Assembly (NCBI GenBank): GCA_002409405.1
Contig: DHNG01000020.1
Coordinates: 133,756-147,441 of the forward strand
DNA: 13,686 nt
Direction of reading: 5' to 3'
Source of the DNA: Flavobacteriales bacterium UBA5422
GTDB lineage: Bacteria; Bacteroidota; Bacteroidia; Flavobacteriales_D; Crocinitomicaceae
Of this stretch, positions 6,748 to 13,686 are shown piece after piece. Under the pieces are notes generated by a model that did not search any database, was not told the origin of the DNA, and was given only the letters and a program-made list of their open reading frames with translations. Both the position numbers and the translations under genes were made by a program. Each line of letters begins with the position of its first letter. Positions within the stretch are counted from its first letter, which is position 1.

Positions 6748-7596
6748 TTATATTTTTTCAAATGCTAGTAACGTGTTTAATGATGGGTCGTTTGTTTGTA
6801 AAATGCGAAACCCAAGATCTTTAAATCCATACTCTTCAACAATTTTCACCCATTCTTCTACTGATTTGAAAGAACGGTATTCCTGTTCATTTTTTGACCA
6901 AGACTCGCCCAGTCCCAGATTAAATACCGTATGTACCAATGAGGCAAAAACGGACATTTCCTCTGAAGTTACATCGTGATCTCTCATAATAAAGAGTCCG
7001 CCCGGTTTCAAAACACGGTTGATGGACTGAACAAAAGAAGGGAGTAGTTCTGTCGGACAATGGTGCAGGCCTATATGACATGTTACAATGTCAAGGCTAT
7101 TATCTGTTATTTGATGTGAAATAGGAGCGTAATCCAACGGAAGAAAAGTGCCGATTTTCCCGATTTTCCCACGTTCCATAATATCTGCAAGCCCATTATT
7201 CGGAGCAATATCATTCATTAGAAAAACAGGAGTATATACACGGATGTGTTTTTTTAATCTACTGATGTACCTACCTGTAGATCCGATTTCCAAATACCCA
7301 TTTATTTCCTGGCGATTATTTAGAATCTGCATTACCTGAGTAGCCATTTCCTTTTTTTGCTTTTTAAGCGCAGGTAAGGCATATGTTAGTGGTGCAAGAA
7401 AAGGAGTAATACTTTTTAGCTCTTTCTGGACCGCTTCATAAATCTCTTTATCTGTGTGAAACTGATTCGACTTATCGGCTATCAGGTGGTGAAATTTATC
7501 TTCCGGATATAAATGAAAGATTCCCTGTAGGAATTTATAAAAATTATCGCTCCAAAGCGTATCGGAGAAAACAGATTTGAATTCGGATTTATTCAT
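6748..7596 (-). CDS. Class I SAM-dependent methyltransferase (Methyltransf_11-like)
   Basis: This is a 282-residue protein from the ATG at 7596. A helical N-terminal region (1-95) precedes a Rossmann-type methyltransferase domain. Motif I is YLEIGSTGRYI (101-111), a variant of the usual E-G-G-G loop. DNSLDIVTCHIGLHHC (165-180) is the motif IV region and NRVLKPGGLFIMRDHD (193-208) the typical post-IV strand. The family transfers a methyl group from S-adenosylmethionine; the acceptor is unknown. The chosen ATG overlaps the oxidoreductase stop by 8 bp, which suits translational coupling. An in-frame upstream start at 7659 would add 21 residues but overlap that gene by 71 bp. Genes on both sides are coupled, so this enzyme probably acts on the same substrate as the FAD enzyme. 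Confidence 0.88.
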   Translation of the reverse strand: MNKSEFKSVFSDTLWSDNFYKFLQGIFHLYPEDKFHHLIADKSNQFHTDKEIYEAVQKELKSITPFLAPLTYALPALKKQKKEMATQVMQILNNRQEINGYLEIGSTGRYISRLKKHIRVYTPVFLMNDIAPNNGLADIMERGKIGKIGTFLPLDYAPISHQITDNSLDIVTCHIGLHHCPTELLPSFVQSINRVLKPGGLFIMRDHDVTSEEMSVFASLVHTVFNLGLGESWSKNEQEYRSFKSVEEWVKIVEEYGFKDLGFRILQTNDPSLNTLLAFEKI

Positions 7597-9340
7597 AAGT
7601 GACAGTTGGATGATAGTATTTTTCCCAAAGGGAATTTCTGAATTTATAATTCGGATCAACTTGTTGCTTTAAACGAAACAACTTTTTAGCACGGGGATAG
7701 GCTTGGTGAAATTGTCTTTCTGTTGCATGAAGTTGATAAGGCAAATAATAAGTTCCATGACAACTTAATACAGCATCAATCAATTCTCTTGTCCAGATTC
7801 CTACCGTATTTTTGGCTTTTTCATTTGTACTTTGTTTATACCAGATGACAAACGCAAAGACTTCCTGATCACTCCAACTAAGTAGTGATTCCTGATTTTG
7901 AACGGCATGTCTGATAGAAACATTAATCACATTGACGTTGTAACGCTTAAACACTTCGGCCATTTTTGTGGAGAAAACCTGAAATTTATCAACCGGAACA
8001 AAATACTCCTGCAGAATATAAGAACTGTATTCACGGGAAGCCGGTTCGAGCTCTGCTACGTCATAACCTGCTTCATAATTTCTCCAATGAATTTTTTTGC
8101 GACTATAAAGTATCGGATCAATGACAAATTGCCTTCTCCATTTCGAAAATTTACTTTTACTGAAGGAACTGATAAAGAAACGCTCTATCGGATAGTTGGC
8201 ATGTAATGCAATTAAGCGTTCTTTTCGGGTAACTTTCTTTTTCGTTTTTTCCCAGGAAACGACACGGATTCGGGAAAAATCAGGAGGATATAAATCACCG
8301 TTTTGTAAAATAACCTGACGATTATTTCGGATGTTTTGCTTGAAGAAATCTATATATTGATCTGCACGCATGAGTTTCCACTTCCGTTCCAATAATTCAT
8401 TTTCTGTTAGTTCTAACTCGACTGCTACAATGATTGCTATGGCATTGTAACAACCAATAACAGCTTCAAATAATTCATTGTTTACGAATCGTGATACCGT
8501 TAATAATTCACCATTTGCCATTACAATATCCAATGAACGGACAGTCATTACCAGTGAACCATAACCCATGTATCTTCCATGGCAATTTACACTGACTGAA
8601 CCACCAACTGTAAAGTTCGCATAGGATTGCATAACTTTAACGCTTAAATTATATGGATCAATGTGTTTTTGAATGTCGCACCATCGAATTCCTGCTTCTA
8701 CTTTAATTACTTTTTCTTCCGGTGAAAAATCAAGCACGCGATTCATGACATGCATGTCAATATGAATCCCATAAGAGCTTGCCGTATGTCCCCCCATACT
8801 AAAACGACCACCACCAACTGAGATATGGGAAGGTGCATTTATAATAATTTCCTGTATTTCTGCTATTGAATTCGGAACAACAACCCGTGACACTAATACA
8901 GGATTTAAACGAGATACATCATTGACAATCTTTTCACCTGTTTTCAAATGTTTAATTGTTTCCGGATTCGGATTTCTGTAATAGTCGGCAGCCAGAGAAG
9001 AAGACGGACCAAATTTATTCTCTTTCTTTGTTCCTCTTTTGAATCCCAAAATCAAAAACAATAGTAGAGGACCTAAGACAGGAATTAGAATAAGCCAGAG
9101 CCAATAACCCGACATTCCCACATCATGTAGACGTTTATTTGCTGTGCAGAACAAAGACCAATACAATAAAGGATACAAAATCCAAGTTGCCGATTCAGCG
9201 ACTTGATACTCCAGTACATTATATAGTGTATAAAAAGTAGTCCAGATAAAAATAGATATTAACCAATAAGTACGACGGTTAATTCTCCCTCTTTTAGTAA
9301 AAAGCAGATAAGAAATAGGGAGTTGTTTCTGATACTTCAT
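7589..9340 (-). CDS. DUF805 membrane domain fused to FAD-linked (VAO/PCMH) oxidoreductase
   Basis: This 583-residue protein joins two families. Residues 14-113 are a DUF805 membrane domain: GRINRRTYW (18-26), hydrophobic helices around 27-40, 51-66 and 81-99, the family hallmark ANKRLHDVGMSGYW (67-80), and ENKFGP (107-112). Residues 148-290 are an FAD-binding PCMH domain with SVGGGRFSMGGH (174-185) and NFTVGGSVSVNCHGR (242-256) as FAD-contacting loops. A substrate-binding half follows, ending in LKQQVDPNYKFRNSLW, as in aldonolactone-oxidase/DprE1-like enzymes. The reaction is likely oxidation of an alcohol-type or membrane-embedded substrate, which cannot be named. I chose the ATG at 9340; a TTG six codons upstream (9358) is possible. 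It is first in a three-gene operon with a methyltransferase and an unknown anchored protein. The frame is continuous, so the fusion is real in this sequence. Confidence 0.9.
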   Translation of the reverse strand: MKYQKQLPISYLLFTKRGRINRRTYWLISIFIWTTFYTLYNVLEYQVAESATWILYPLLYWSLFCTANKRLHDVGMSGYWLWLILIPVLGPLLLFLILGFKRGTKKENKFGPSSSLAADYYRNPNPETIKHLKTGEKIVNDVSRLNPVLVSRVVVPNSIAEIQEIIINAPSHISVGGGRFSMGGHTASSYGIHIDMHVMNRVLDFSPEEKVIKVEAGIRWCDIQKHIDPYNLSVKVMQSYANFTVGGSVSVNCHGRYMGYGSLVMTVRSLDIVMANGELLTVSRFVNNELFEAVIGCYNAIAIIVAVELELTENELLERKWKLMRADQYIDFFKQNIRNNRQVILQNGDLYPPDFSRIRVVSWEKTKKKVTRKERLIALHANYPIERFFISSFSKSKFSKWRRQFVIDPILYSRKKIHWRNYEAGYDVAELEPASREYSSYILQEYFVPVDKFQVFSTKMAEVFKRYNVNVINVSIRHAVQNQESLLSWSDQEVFAFVIWYKQSTNEKAKNTVGIWTRELIDAVLSCHGTYYLPYQLHATERQFHQAYPRAKKLFRLKQQVDPNYKFRNSLWEKYYHPTVTYE

Positions 9341-9417
9341 TTCGAGGTAAATATACAAGAATTTTGATTTATAAGAGGTTTAGAACACTTCCAATCGGAA
9401 TACAACTTTGTATAAAT

Positions 9418-10269
9418 TCAGCCGTCTGTCCGTTCGATTTCTTTATTGTTTCTACTCCACTCACTCCAGGAGCCGACGTATAGTTTTGGTAGTTCCAGTT
9501 CAGCATATGCCAATGCCAGTAATGTATGGCAAGCTGTTACTCCTGAGCCGCAATGTACGATGATGTTTTCCGGATGTATTTTTCCAAATGTTGTTTGATA
9601 CTTCTTTCTTAATTCGTTTGACGACAGGAATAAACCGTTTTTATCTAAGTTTTCCGTAAACGGGATATTGATTGCTCCGGGAATATGGCCAGCAATTAAA
9701 TCAATTGGTTCTGTTATTCCATCATATCGCGCTTTGTCTCGCACATCAATCACGATATAATTTTTATTTTGAGAAACTTCTTCCACTTCGGTTATTTCAA
9801 CTGTCGGTAAGCACCAGTGATCAATTTGATCTGAAACGAATGTTTTTTTCGTTTGTTCTATTGCTGAACTCAAAGGAAAATTCTCTTTTTTAGCTTGGTT
9901 AAATCCGCCATTTAATAACTGAACGTTTTCAAATCCGGTTGATTTTAACATCCACCAGAATCGTGCAGCAGCATTGGAACCAGCATTGTCGTCATAAATT
10001 ACAACATGTTTGTTGCTGTCAATTCCTAAATCGGCTATTGTTTCGGAAAACTTTTTTATGGTTGGCAAGGGGTGGCGTCCACCGACCGAAACGTCGTCTT
10101 TAATGTCTGCTAATTGTGTATTTAAGTCTACAAAAACAGCTCCCTCTAAATGTTCGGTCTCGTAGTTCGTCCGAGCATGTTTACTATTGCTTGCATCAAA
10201 AATCAGAACATCCGGGTTTTTGAAAATATTGAAAAGCTCGCTTACTTCGATAATAGGTGAAATACTCAT
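9418..10269 (-). CDS. sseA: 3-mercaptopyruvate sulfurtransferase (two rhodanese domains)
   Basis: This 283-residue protein has two rhodanese domains. The N-terminal one (about 1-130, VLIFDASNSK, HLEGAVFVDL, VVIYDDNAG, LLNGGF) lacks the catalytic cysteine. The C-terminal one (about 155-280) has IDVRDKARYDG, AGHIPGAINIP and the active loop HCGSGVTA, with C240 as the persulfide cysteine. The loop CGSGVTA is typical of 3-mercaptopyruvate sulfurtransferases such as SseA, whereas thiosulfate enzymes usually have CRKGVT. It would move sulfur from 3-mercaptopyruvate to cyanide or thiols in the cytoplasm. I chose the ATG at 10269: the upstream alternative at 10314 is a TTG that lies inside the predicted -7 element, so it would not be transcribed. 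The length is normal for the family. Confidence 0.9.
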   Translation of the reverse strand: MSISPIIEVSELFNIFKNPDVLIFDASNSKHARTNYETEHLEGAVFVDLNTQLADIKDDVSVGGRHPLPTIKKFSETIADLGIDSNKHVVIYDDNAGSNAAARFWWMLKSTGFENVQLLNGGFNQAKKENFPLSSAIEQTKKTFVSDQIDHWCLPTVEITEVEEVSQNKNYIVIDVRDKARYDGITEPIDLIAGHIPGAINIPFTENLDKNGLFLSSNELRKKYQTTFGKIHPENIIVHCGSGVTACHTLLALAYAELELPKLYVGSWSEWSRNNKEIERTDG

Positions 10270-10311
10270 AATTGACTTTTGAAGTGGTGATAACAAAATG
10301 ACAGTACTTCT

Positions 10312-10319
10312 CAAATGTA
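10312..10319 (-). promoter_or_regulatory. Bacteroidota -7 element of the sulfurtransferase gene
   Basis: The minus strand reads TACATTTG, a perfect TAnnTTTG match, 42 bp upstream of the ATG at 10269. The -33 element is not clear. The position argues for the shorter gene start, since the alternative TTG at 10314 falls within the element. Confidence 0.5.
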
Positions 10320-10488
10320 CAGTTTTTCAAATGATTAAAGAAGAGAAAAAAGAAAGAATGGAACGACCTTATGCAACTCAGAAGAAGAAATTTTGACCAC
10401 GTTAGTGATTGTTTAACCGATGGTGCCCGTAACGAATCTGTTTAGATGATTTATACGATCTGCCACATCCAACTCAATGATTACTTCA

Positions 10489-10845
10489 TTAAATACTTTG
10501 TCCGAAAGTCAATAAGTTGTTGTCCGGGTCAAGCAAAGAAAATTCCCTTTGTCCCCAGGGTTTTGTATGTAAAGCTCCGTTTGGGTGAATGGTTACATCG
10601 TTGTCCAGAAATGATTGATACAAATGGTCAATGTCGTTTGTTCGGATATACACCTGTCCATAGTTTGTTGTTGTGTCCAATTCCTTAAACTCAAAAAAGT
10701 GAATTTGAATATTATCTTTTTCAACCATTAAATACCCGTCAAAGTCAGCGCTTCCAAAGTTTTGAAACCCCAATTTGTTCAGATAAAAATCGTTTGTTGC
10801 GGCCTTGTCCCGCATTGGTAATTTTGGATGTATGTTGGTCAGCAT
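10489..10845 (-). CDS. VOC-superfamily protein, bleomycin-resistance/glyoxalase-like
   Basis: This 118-residue protein is a single VOC unit built of two beta-alpha-beta-beta-beta modules: HPKLPMRDKAATNDFYLNKL with LMVEKDNIQIHFFEF, and YIRTNDIDHLYQSFL with KPWGQREFSLLDPDNNLLTF. The KPWG-REF-L-DPD-NLL-F ending is the hallmark of the bleomycin-resistance-protein branch, whose members bind drugs as dimers without chemistry. H49 and E101 occupy positions used for metal binding in enzymatic members, but a full ligand set is not evident. Real resistance cannot be claimed, as many chromosomal relatives have other or unknown roles. The length is normal. A TATTTTTA at 10869-10876 (minus) is a weak -7 candidate. 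It lies 219 bp upstream of the sulfurtransferase start and is probably a separate unit. Confidence 0.87.
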   Translation of the reverse strand: MLTNIHPKLPMRDKAATNDFYLNKLGFQNFGSADFDGYLMVEKDNIQIHFFEFKELDTTTNYGQVYIRTNDIDHLYQSFLDNDVTIHPNGALHTKPWGQREFSLLDPDNNLLTFGQSI

Positions 10846-11004
10846 ATCTTATTTTATCTCTGGTGAATTAAAAATACACATTAATTTTTATGGATAGTAG
10901 TCCTTTTCGATTTTGAATGCCTTCCTCTATTCAAGTCCTTTGTCCCTTTGTAATTTCAAGGAGCATCGTCAGTTTCTTTTTGTATTATTGCGCTGATATG
11001 AAGA

Positions 11005-11032
11005 AGGGCTATACAACTTAATTTATAGCCCT
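11005..11032 (-). terminator. Hairpin downstream of the SprB-repeat T9SS gene
   Basis: AGGGCTATA (11005-11013) and TATAGCCCT (11024-11032) form a perfect 9-bp stem with a 10-nt loop, 25 bp past the stop at 11058. The stem is good, but the minus-strand sequence after it (TCTTCATATC) is only moderately T-rich. It may be a terminator or a 3'-end stabiliser for the T9SS transcript. Confidence 0.5.
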
Positions 11033-11057
11033 GTCCGTTTCCTTTATTGAAGTGTCA

Positions 11058-12941
11058 CTAATGCATCACTGTAATTCGATTACTTTCAACCGTACCTATT
11101 TCAGTATTAATCTGATAGGTGTAAACGCCCTTAGCCCACGCCTGGACATTTACGTTCAATTGCTCTGTCTCCGGATTGATTGTTTCTTCGAAGATTAATC
11201 CTCCCATTGTGTTAAAGATCCGTACTTCTTTTTTCAGTCCGTGATCACCTGCTGGAAAAACAATCTGAATCAGATCAGTTGCAGGATTCGGGAACACAAG
11301 TGTTGTAGTACCGTTTGTTTTATCGCCGATTCCTAAGGTGGATACGATGGTAAAACAACTATCCGATTGACATCCGTTGTCGTCCAAAATTTCTACACAA
11401 TATTCTCCCGGAAGATCAACAAGTACCTGATCATTGGAGCCTGTGCTCCATATATATGAGTAGGGAGCCACTCCACCTGTTACATTTAATGCAATGCTTC
11501 CGTCACAGCCAGGACATGCAGCATGAACAATTGCAGCAGAGATCGTGATAGCATCCGGCTCATCAACCATATATGCATTTGTATACAGGCAATCGTTTTC
11601 ATCTAAAACGGTCACAGTATACGTTCCTGCTGAAAGACCGGTAGCTGATAATCCTGTTTGGTTGATTCCGTTACCATCCCAGGAAATAGAGTAAGGTGCT
11701 GTTCCACCCGTTATTGCTACTTGAATTGATCCGTCTGTTCCTGAATGACATGTTGCCGGTGTAGTGATATCTGTAACACTAAAATCCGGAACGGATTGAA
11801 TCACAAACTCCTGTTCGGCAAAACAAGTAACGCCATCTGTTACGATTACATGATAAATACCTGCATTCACATTTGTTATATTTTGTGTGATGTCCCCGTT
11901 CGACCAATTGTATTGAAGAGCTCCGGAGCCACCATTTACCGTCAATGTGATTGCTCCCGTACCATTCGGACAGGTTGGCTGAGCAATAGCCCCATCGACC
12001 ATAATTCCTGGATGTACCGTTATTTGAGTTGTTTCCAAACCATTCACAACTGGATTACTTGATGCAATGCGTACCTGGTAATTCGCACTTGCAGTACCTG
12101 TCGGGATAAACCCGGTGATTGCCCCGTTATTTGAGGAACTGTTTATGGTGCCGATTGTCAACGGAGAAGCAAAACTTCCTGCAGCATCTGATAATTGCAA
12201 CGAATAGGTATTGCCGGCATTAAATGTCCCGGAAGAATTAAATGAAACTTCAATGCTATCCCCCTGGACAGAAGAAATACAGATCGGATCAGTACTCGCT
12301 GGTGTAGCAGCTGAAATGGAATTAGAATTGGCAAGAGTTGCGCTACCAAATACTTGTGTACCATTTACAATTTTCAGTTTCGCTAATGTATTCGTGGCGT
12401 TCCAGGCAACCAGACGAAAAACAACGGTTTCATTTGCCGGAACGAGAATGGAAGAAGAAGGAATCATCAAAACAGGGACGTCAATCAGGGCTGCAAATGG
12501 CAATGCGTATACAGTAGCGTTCATCGAAACAAATACATTTCCGGTCGCGGATGATTTATATTGAAGAATGCACGAATCCGGTGCTGATGCGCTTGATTTA
12601 TATAGAATGAATGAAAGACTGTCAATTTGAGCAGCGGTGGTGCTATTGCTTGTAACAGAGAAGGTAAAATAACGATTGTCTGCAATCGCCACTGCCGCGG
12701 ATGCACTATTCCACTTACCACAGATGACTCCGTCCGGAGCCGTTGAAAACTGATTTCCGGATCCAAATGAAATTTGTGAGAAGGTAACTCCCGGTGCTGC
12801 AGGTGTCGTAGCAAATAAATTAGCTGGTGTGGATTGCCAGTTTGAATAGGTGGTGGGATTGAAAAGGTTTTGTGTGTTTCCTTTATTTATTCCACAAAGG
12901 ATAAACAAACAGGTGAGATACATGAATAATTGTTGTTTCAT
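11058..12941 (-). CDS. Secreted T9SS cargo protein with three SprB-type repeats
   Basis: This 627-residue protein starts with a Sec signal peptide (residues 1-23, LFMYLTCLFILCG). Residues 25-205 look like a beta-sandwich of unknown type. Residues 220-310 form an Ig-like module (GTFNAGNTYSLQLSDAAGSF, NYQVRIASSNP). Three SprB-type repeats follow at about 311-385, 386-463 and 464-535, each with an early cysteine, an acidic GSI or GAI turn, GG-APY or similar, a Trp and a final D-x-x-x-C (TCPNGTGAITLTVNGGSG; TCHSGTDGSIQVAITGGTAP; ACPGCDGSIALNVTGG). Residues 545-627 are a T9SS type A sorting domain (LVFPNPATDLIQI, VRIFNTMGG, AKGVYTYQI). The protein should pass the outer membrane through T9SS and be released or attached at the surface. 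A role in adhesion or gliding-related surface coating is inferred from SprB-like repeats. No enzyme motif was seen. Confidence 0.92.
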   Translation of the reverse strand: MKQQLFMYLTCLFILCGINKGNTQNLFNPTTYSNWQSTPANLFATTPAAPGVTFSQISFGSGNQFSTAPDGVICGKWNSASAAVAIADNRYFTFSVTSNSTTAAQIDSLSFILYKSSASAPDSCILQYKSSATGNVFVSMNATVYALPFAALIDVPVLMIPSSSILVPANETVVFRLVAWNATNTLAKLKIVNGTQVFGSATLANSNSISAATPASTDPICISSVQGDSIEVSFNSSGTFNAGNTYSLQLSDAAGSFASPLTIGTINSSSNNGAITGFIPTGTASANYQVRIASSNPVVNGLETTQITVHPGIMVDGAIAQPTCPNGTGAITLTVNGGSGALQYNWSNGDITQNITNVNAGIYHVIVTDGVTCFAEQEFVIQSVPDFSVTDITTPATCHSGTDGSIQVAITGGTAPYSISWDGNGINQTGLSATGLSAGTYTVTVLDENDCLYTNAYMVDEPDAITISAAIVHAACPGCDGSIALNVTGGVAPYSYIWSTGSNDQVLVDLPGEYCVEILDDNGCQSDSCFTIVSTLGIGDKTNGTTTLVFPNPATDLIQIVFPAGDHGLKKEVRIFNTMGGLIFEETINPETEQLNVNVQAWAKGVYTYQINTEIGTVESNRITVMH

Positions 12942-12966
12942 AACGTACTATTTTTAATAAACGATT

Positions 12967-12996
12967 AAAAGAGTCCCCATTTCTGAGGACTCTTTT
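12967..12996. terminator. Strong hairpin between the two T9SS genes
   Basis: AAAAGAGTCC (12967-12976) and GGACTCTTTT (12987-12996) form a perfect 10-bp stem with a 10-nt loop, in the 77-bp gap between two minus-strand genes. The T-run after the stem is long on the plus strand (TTTTTTTATTTT) and short on the minus strand (TTTTAATCG). Both genes read on the minus strand, so it may be only a partial terminator for the upstream gene. Confidence 0.65.
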
Positions 12997-13018
12997 TTTA
13001 TTTTAACTGTTACTGATA

Positions 13019-13686
13019 TTATTTTTCTGTTTTAACAACACGTATTGTTTTGTTTTCAGACGCAGAAGTAACTTGTACGATGTACGTTCCAGTTGCAAGC
13101 GTTGATAAATCAGCTTTCATACGGTGTGTTCCTTTTGCCAAATGTCCGTTTTGAAGTGTCATGTGCGCTTTTCCTGAAAGGTCATATACTACTACTGAAA
13201 CTTCTTCATCTGAAGTGGTGTTCAATGTCAATGTAATTTCACCTGTTGTTGGATTAGGATACAACTCAACAGTTGATTCCTCCAATCCTGAAAATGCACT
13301 TGTACTTCTTTTTGCCGGTGCTGCTGCACATGTATTTACAACAATTTTCCCCGGAGTTGCTTCACATCCGTTGAACAAGCAGAATGTTCCTGAAACGTTA
13401 ATTACTGAGTTTTCTGACCCGACAGCGATGTCTGCACAATCACCGGAAAGACTTGAAATGGATGCATCACCTGAAGCAATGCTATAGCTGTATGAAGAAG
13501 CTCCAAACGTGTGCGTCCCTAAATCTGTAACGTCGTCGATTAAAAGTGCGTCCCACTCTGTTGTCAATGTAGGGAATCCATCGATTCCTGCCAAATCAGG
13601 ATTAACAGTAATACCTGCATAAACACATGCTTTTCGAATCAATGTTTTGTTTTCTGTTGACCAACCATACGTTGTGCTTGTTGTAT
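13019..13686 (-). CDS. T9SS-secreted protein, C-terminal part (cut by right edge)
   Basis: The frame is open from the right edge to the stop at 13019 (222 codons). A TTG at 13642 is a possible but unlikely internal start, because open coding sequence continues upstream of it. The upstream portion is Gly/Ser/Ala-rich with several cysteines (GDCADIAVG, GTFCLFNGCEA, VVNTCAAAP) and resembles beta-rich secreted modules, but I do not recognise a domain. The last 85 residues are a T9SS type A sorting domain: VELYPNPTTGEITLTLN, EVSVVVYDLSGKAHMTLQ and LATGTYIVQV, ending in IRVVKTEK. The mature protein is therefore exported across the outer membrane by the type IX system. The N-terminus and any catalytic domain lie outside the window. 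It is followed by a hairpin and the second T9SS gene 77 bp on. Confidence 0.85.
   Translation of the reverse strand, partial: TTSTTYGWSTENKTLIRKACVYAGITVNPDLAGIDGFPTLTTEWDALLIDDVTDLGTHTFGASSYSYSIASGDASISSLSGDCADIAVGSENSVINVSGTFCLFNGCEATPGKIVVNTCAAAPAKRSTSAFSGLEESTVELYPNPTTGEITLTLNTTSDEEVSVVVYDLSGKAHMTLQNGHLAKGTHRMKADLSTLATGTYIVQVTSASENKTIRVVKTEK

Noticed and set aside
10331..10396. 21-codon Lys/Glu-rich plus-strand frame divergent from the sulfurtransferase gene
   Set aside because: It is too short, sits in A-rich DNA, and has no ribosome-binding site or recognisable product.
10412..10488. Short out-of-frame open tail just after the VOC stop on the minus strand (ending NRFVTGTIG)
   Set aside because: It could suggest a frameshifted C-terminus, but the VOC protein is already full length and ends at the normal family position.
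10446..10688. 80-codon plus-strand frame over the VOC gene
   Set aside because: It is antisense to a recognisable VOC protein with its family motif and shows no domain of its own.
12158..12814. Open frames on both strands overlapping the SprB-repeat gene
   Set aside because: They are His/Leu/Pro-rich or Ala/Val-rich shadows of the T9SS protein, whose own frame has signal peptide, repeats and sorting domain.

Overview
The window reads as a chromosomal segment of a Bacteroidota bacterium, most likely a flavobacterium-type organism. The taxonomic signals are two proteins with C-terminal type IX secretion (T9SS) sorting domains, SprB-type repeats, a SusC/FecA-style TonB-dependent receptor with an N-terminal carboxypeptidase-regulatory-like domain, AT-rich leaders mostly lacking Shine-Dalgarno sites, and good matches to the Bacteroidota -7 element TAnnTTTG. 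The family (perhaps Crocinitomicaceae) is a guess.

Layout from left to right. (1) 1-875, minus: the first 291 codons of a TonB-dependent receptor that runs off the left edge, with a perfect inverted repeat in its promoter region. (2) 1145-3207, minus: a visibly AT-rich accessory block. In transcription order it holds a small Cas2-like/SinR-family protein, a membrane-anchored coiled-coil protein with a possible winged-helix C-terminus (4 bp downstream), a GIY-YIG nuclease-domain protein of the COG3680 type, and a 98-residue orphan. (3) 3208-3627: a 420-bp intergenic region with repeats and a perfect -7 element. (4) 3628-5622, plus: a large exported transglutaminase-like protein, the only plus-strand gene. 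(5) 5654-9340, minus: a tightly coupled three-gene operon. Its first gene is a DUF805 membrane domain fused to an FAD-linked (VAO/PCMH) oxidoreductase, followed by a SAM-dependent methyltransferase and an N-terminally anchored protein of unknown function. (6) 9418-10269 and 10489-10845, minus: a 3-mercaptopyruvate-type sulfurtransferase and a VOC/bleomycin-resistance-like protein. (7) 11058-13686, minus: two T9SS cargo proteins, the upstream one running off the right edge, separated by only 77 bp that contain a strong hairpin.

How the parts work together. The TonB receptor and T9SS cargo are surface functions. The oxidoreductase, methyltransferase and unknown trio looks like a membrane-associated small-molecule or lipid modification pathway of unknown substrate. 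The Cas2-like/membrane pair beside a GIY-YIG nuclease is the best candidate here for an undescribed mobile or defence-type module. No CRISPR array, Cas1, tRNA, rRNA or transposase was seen.
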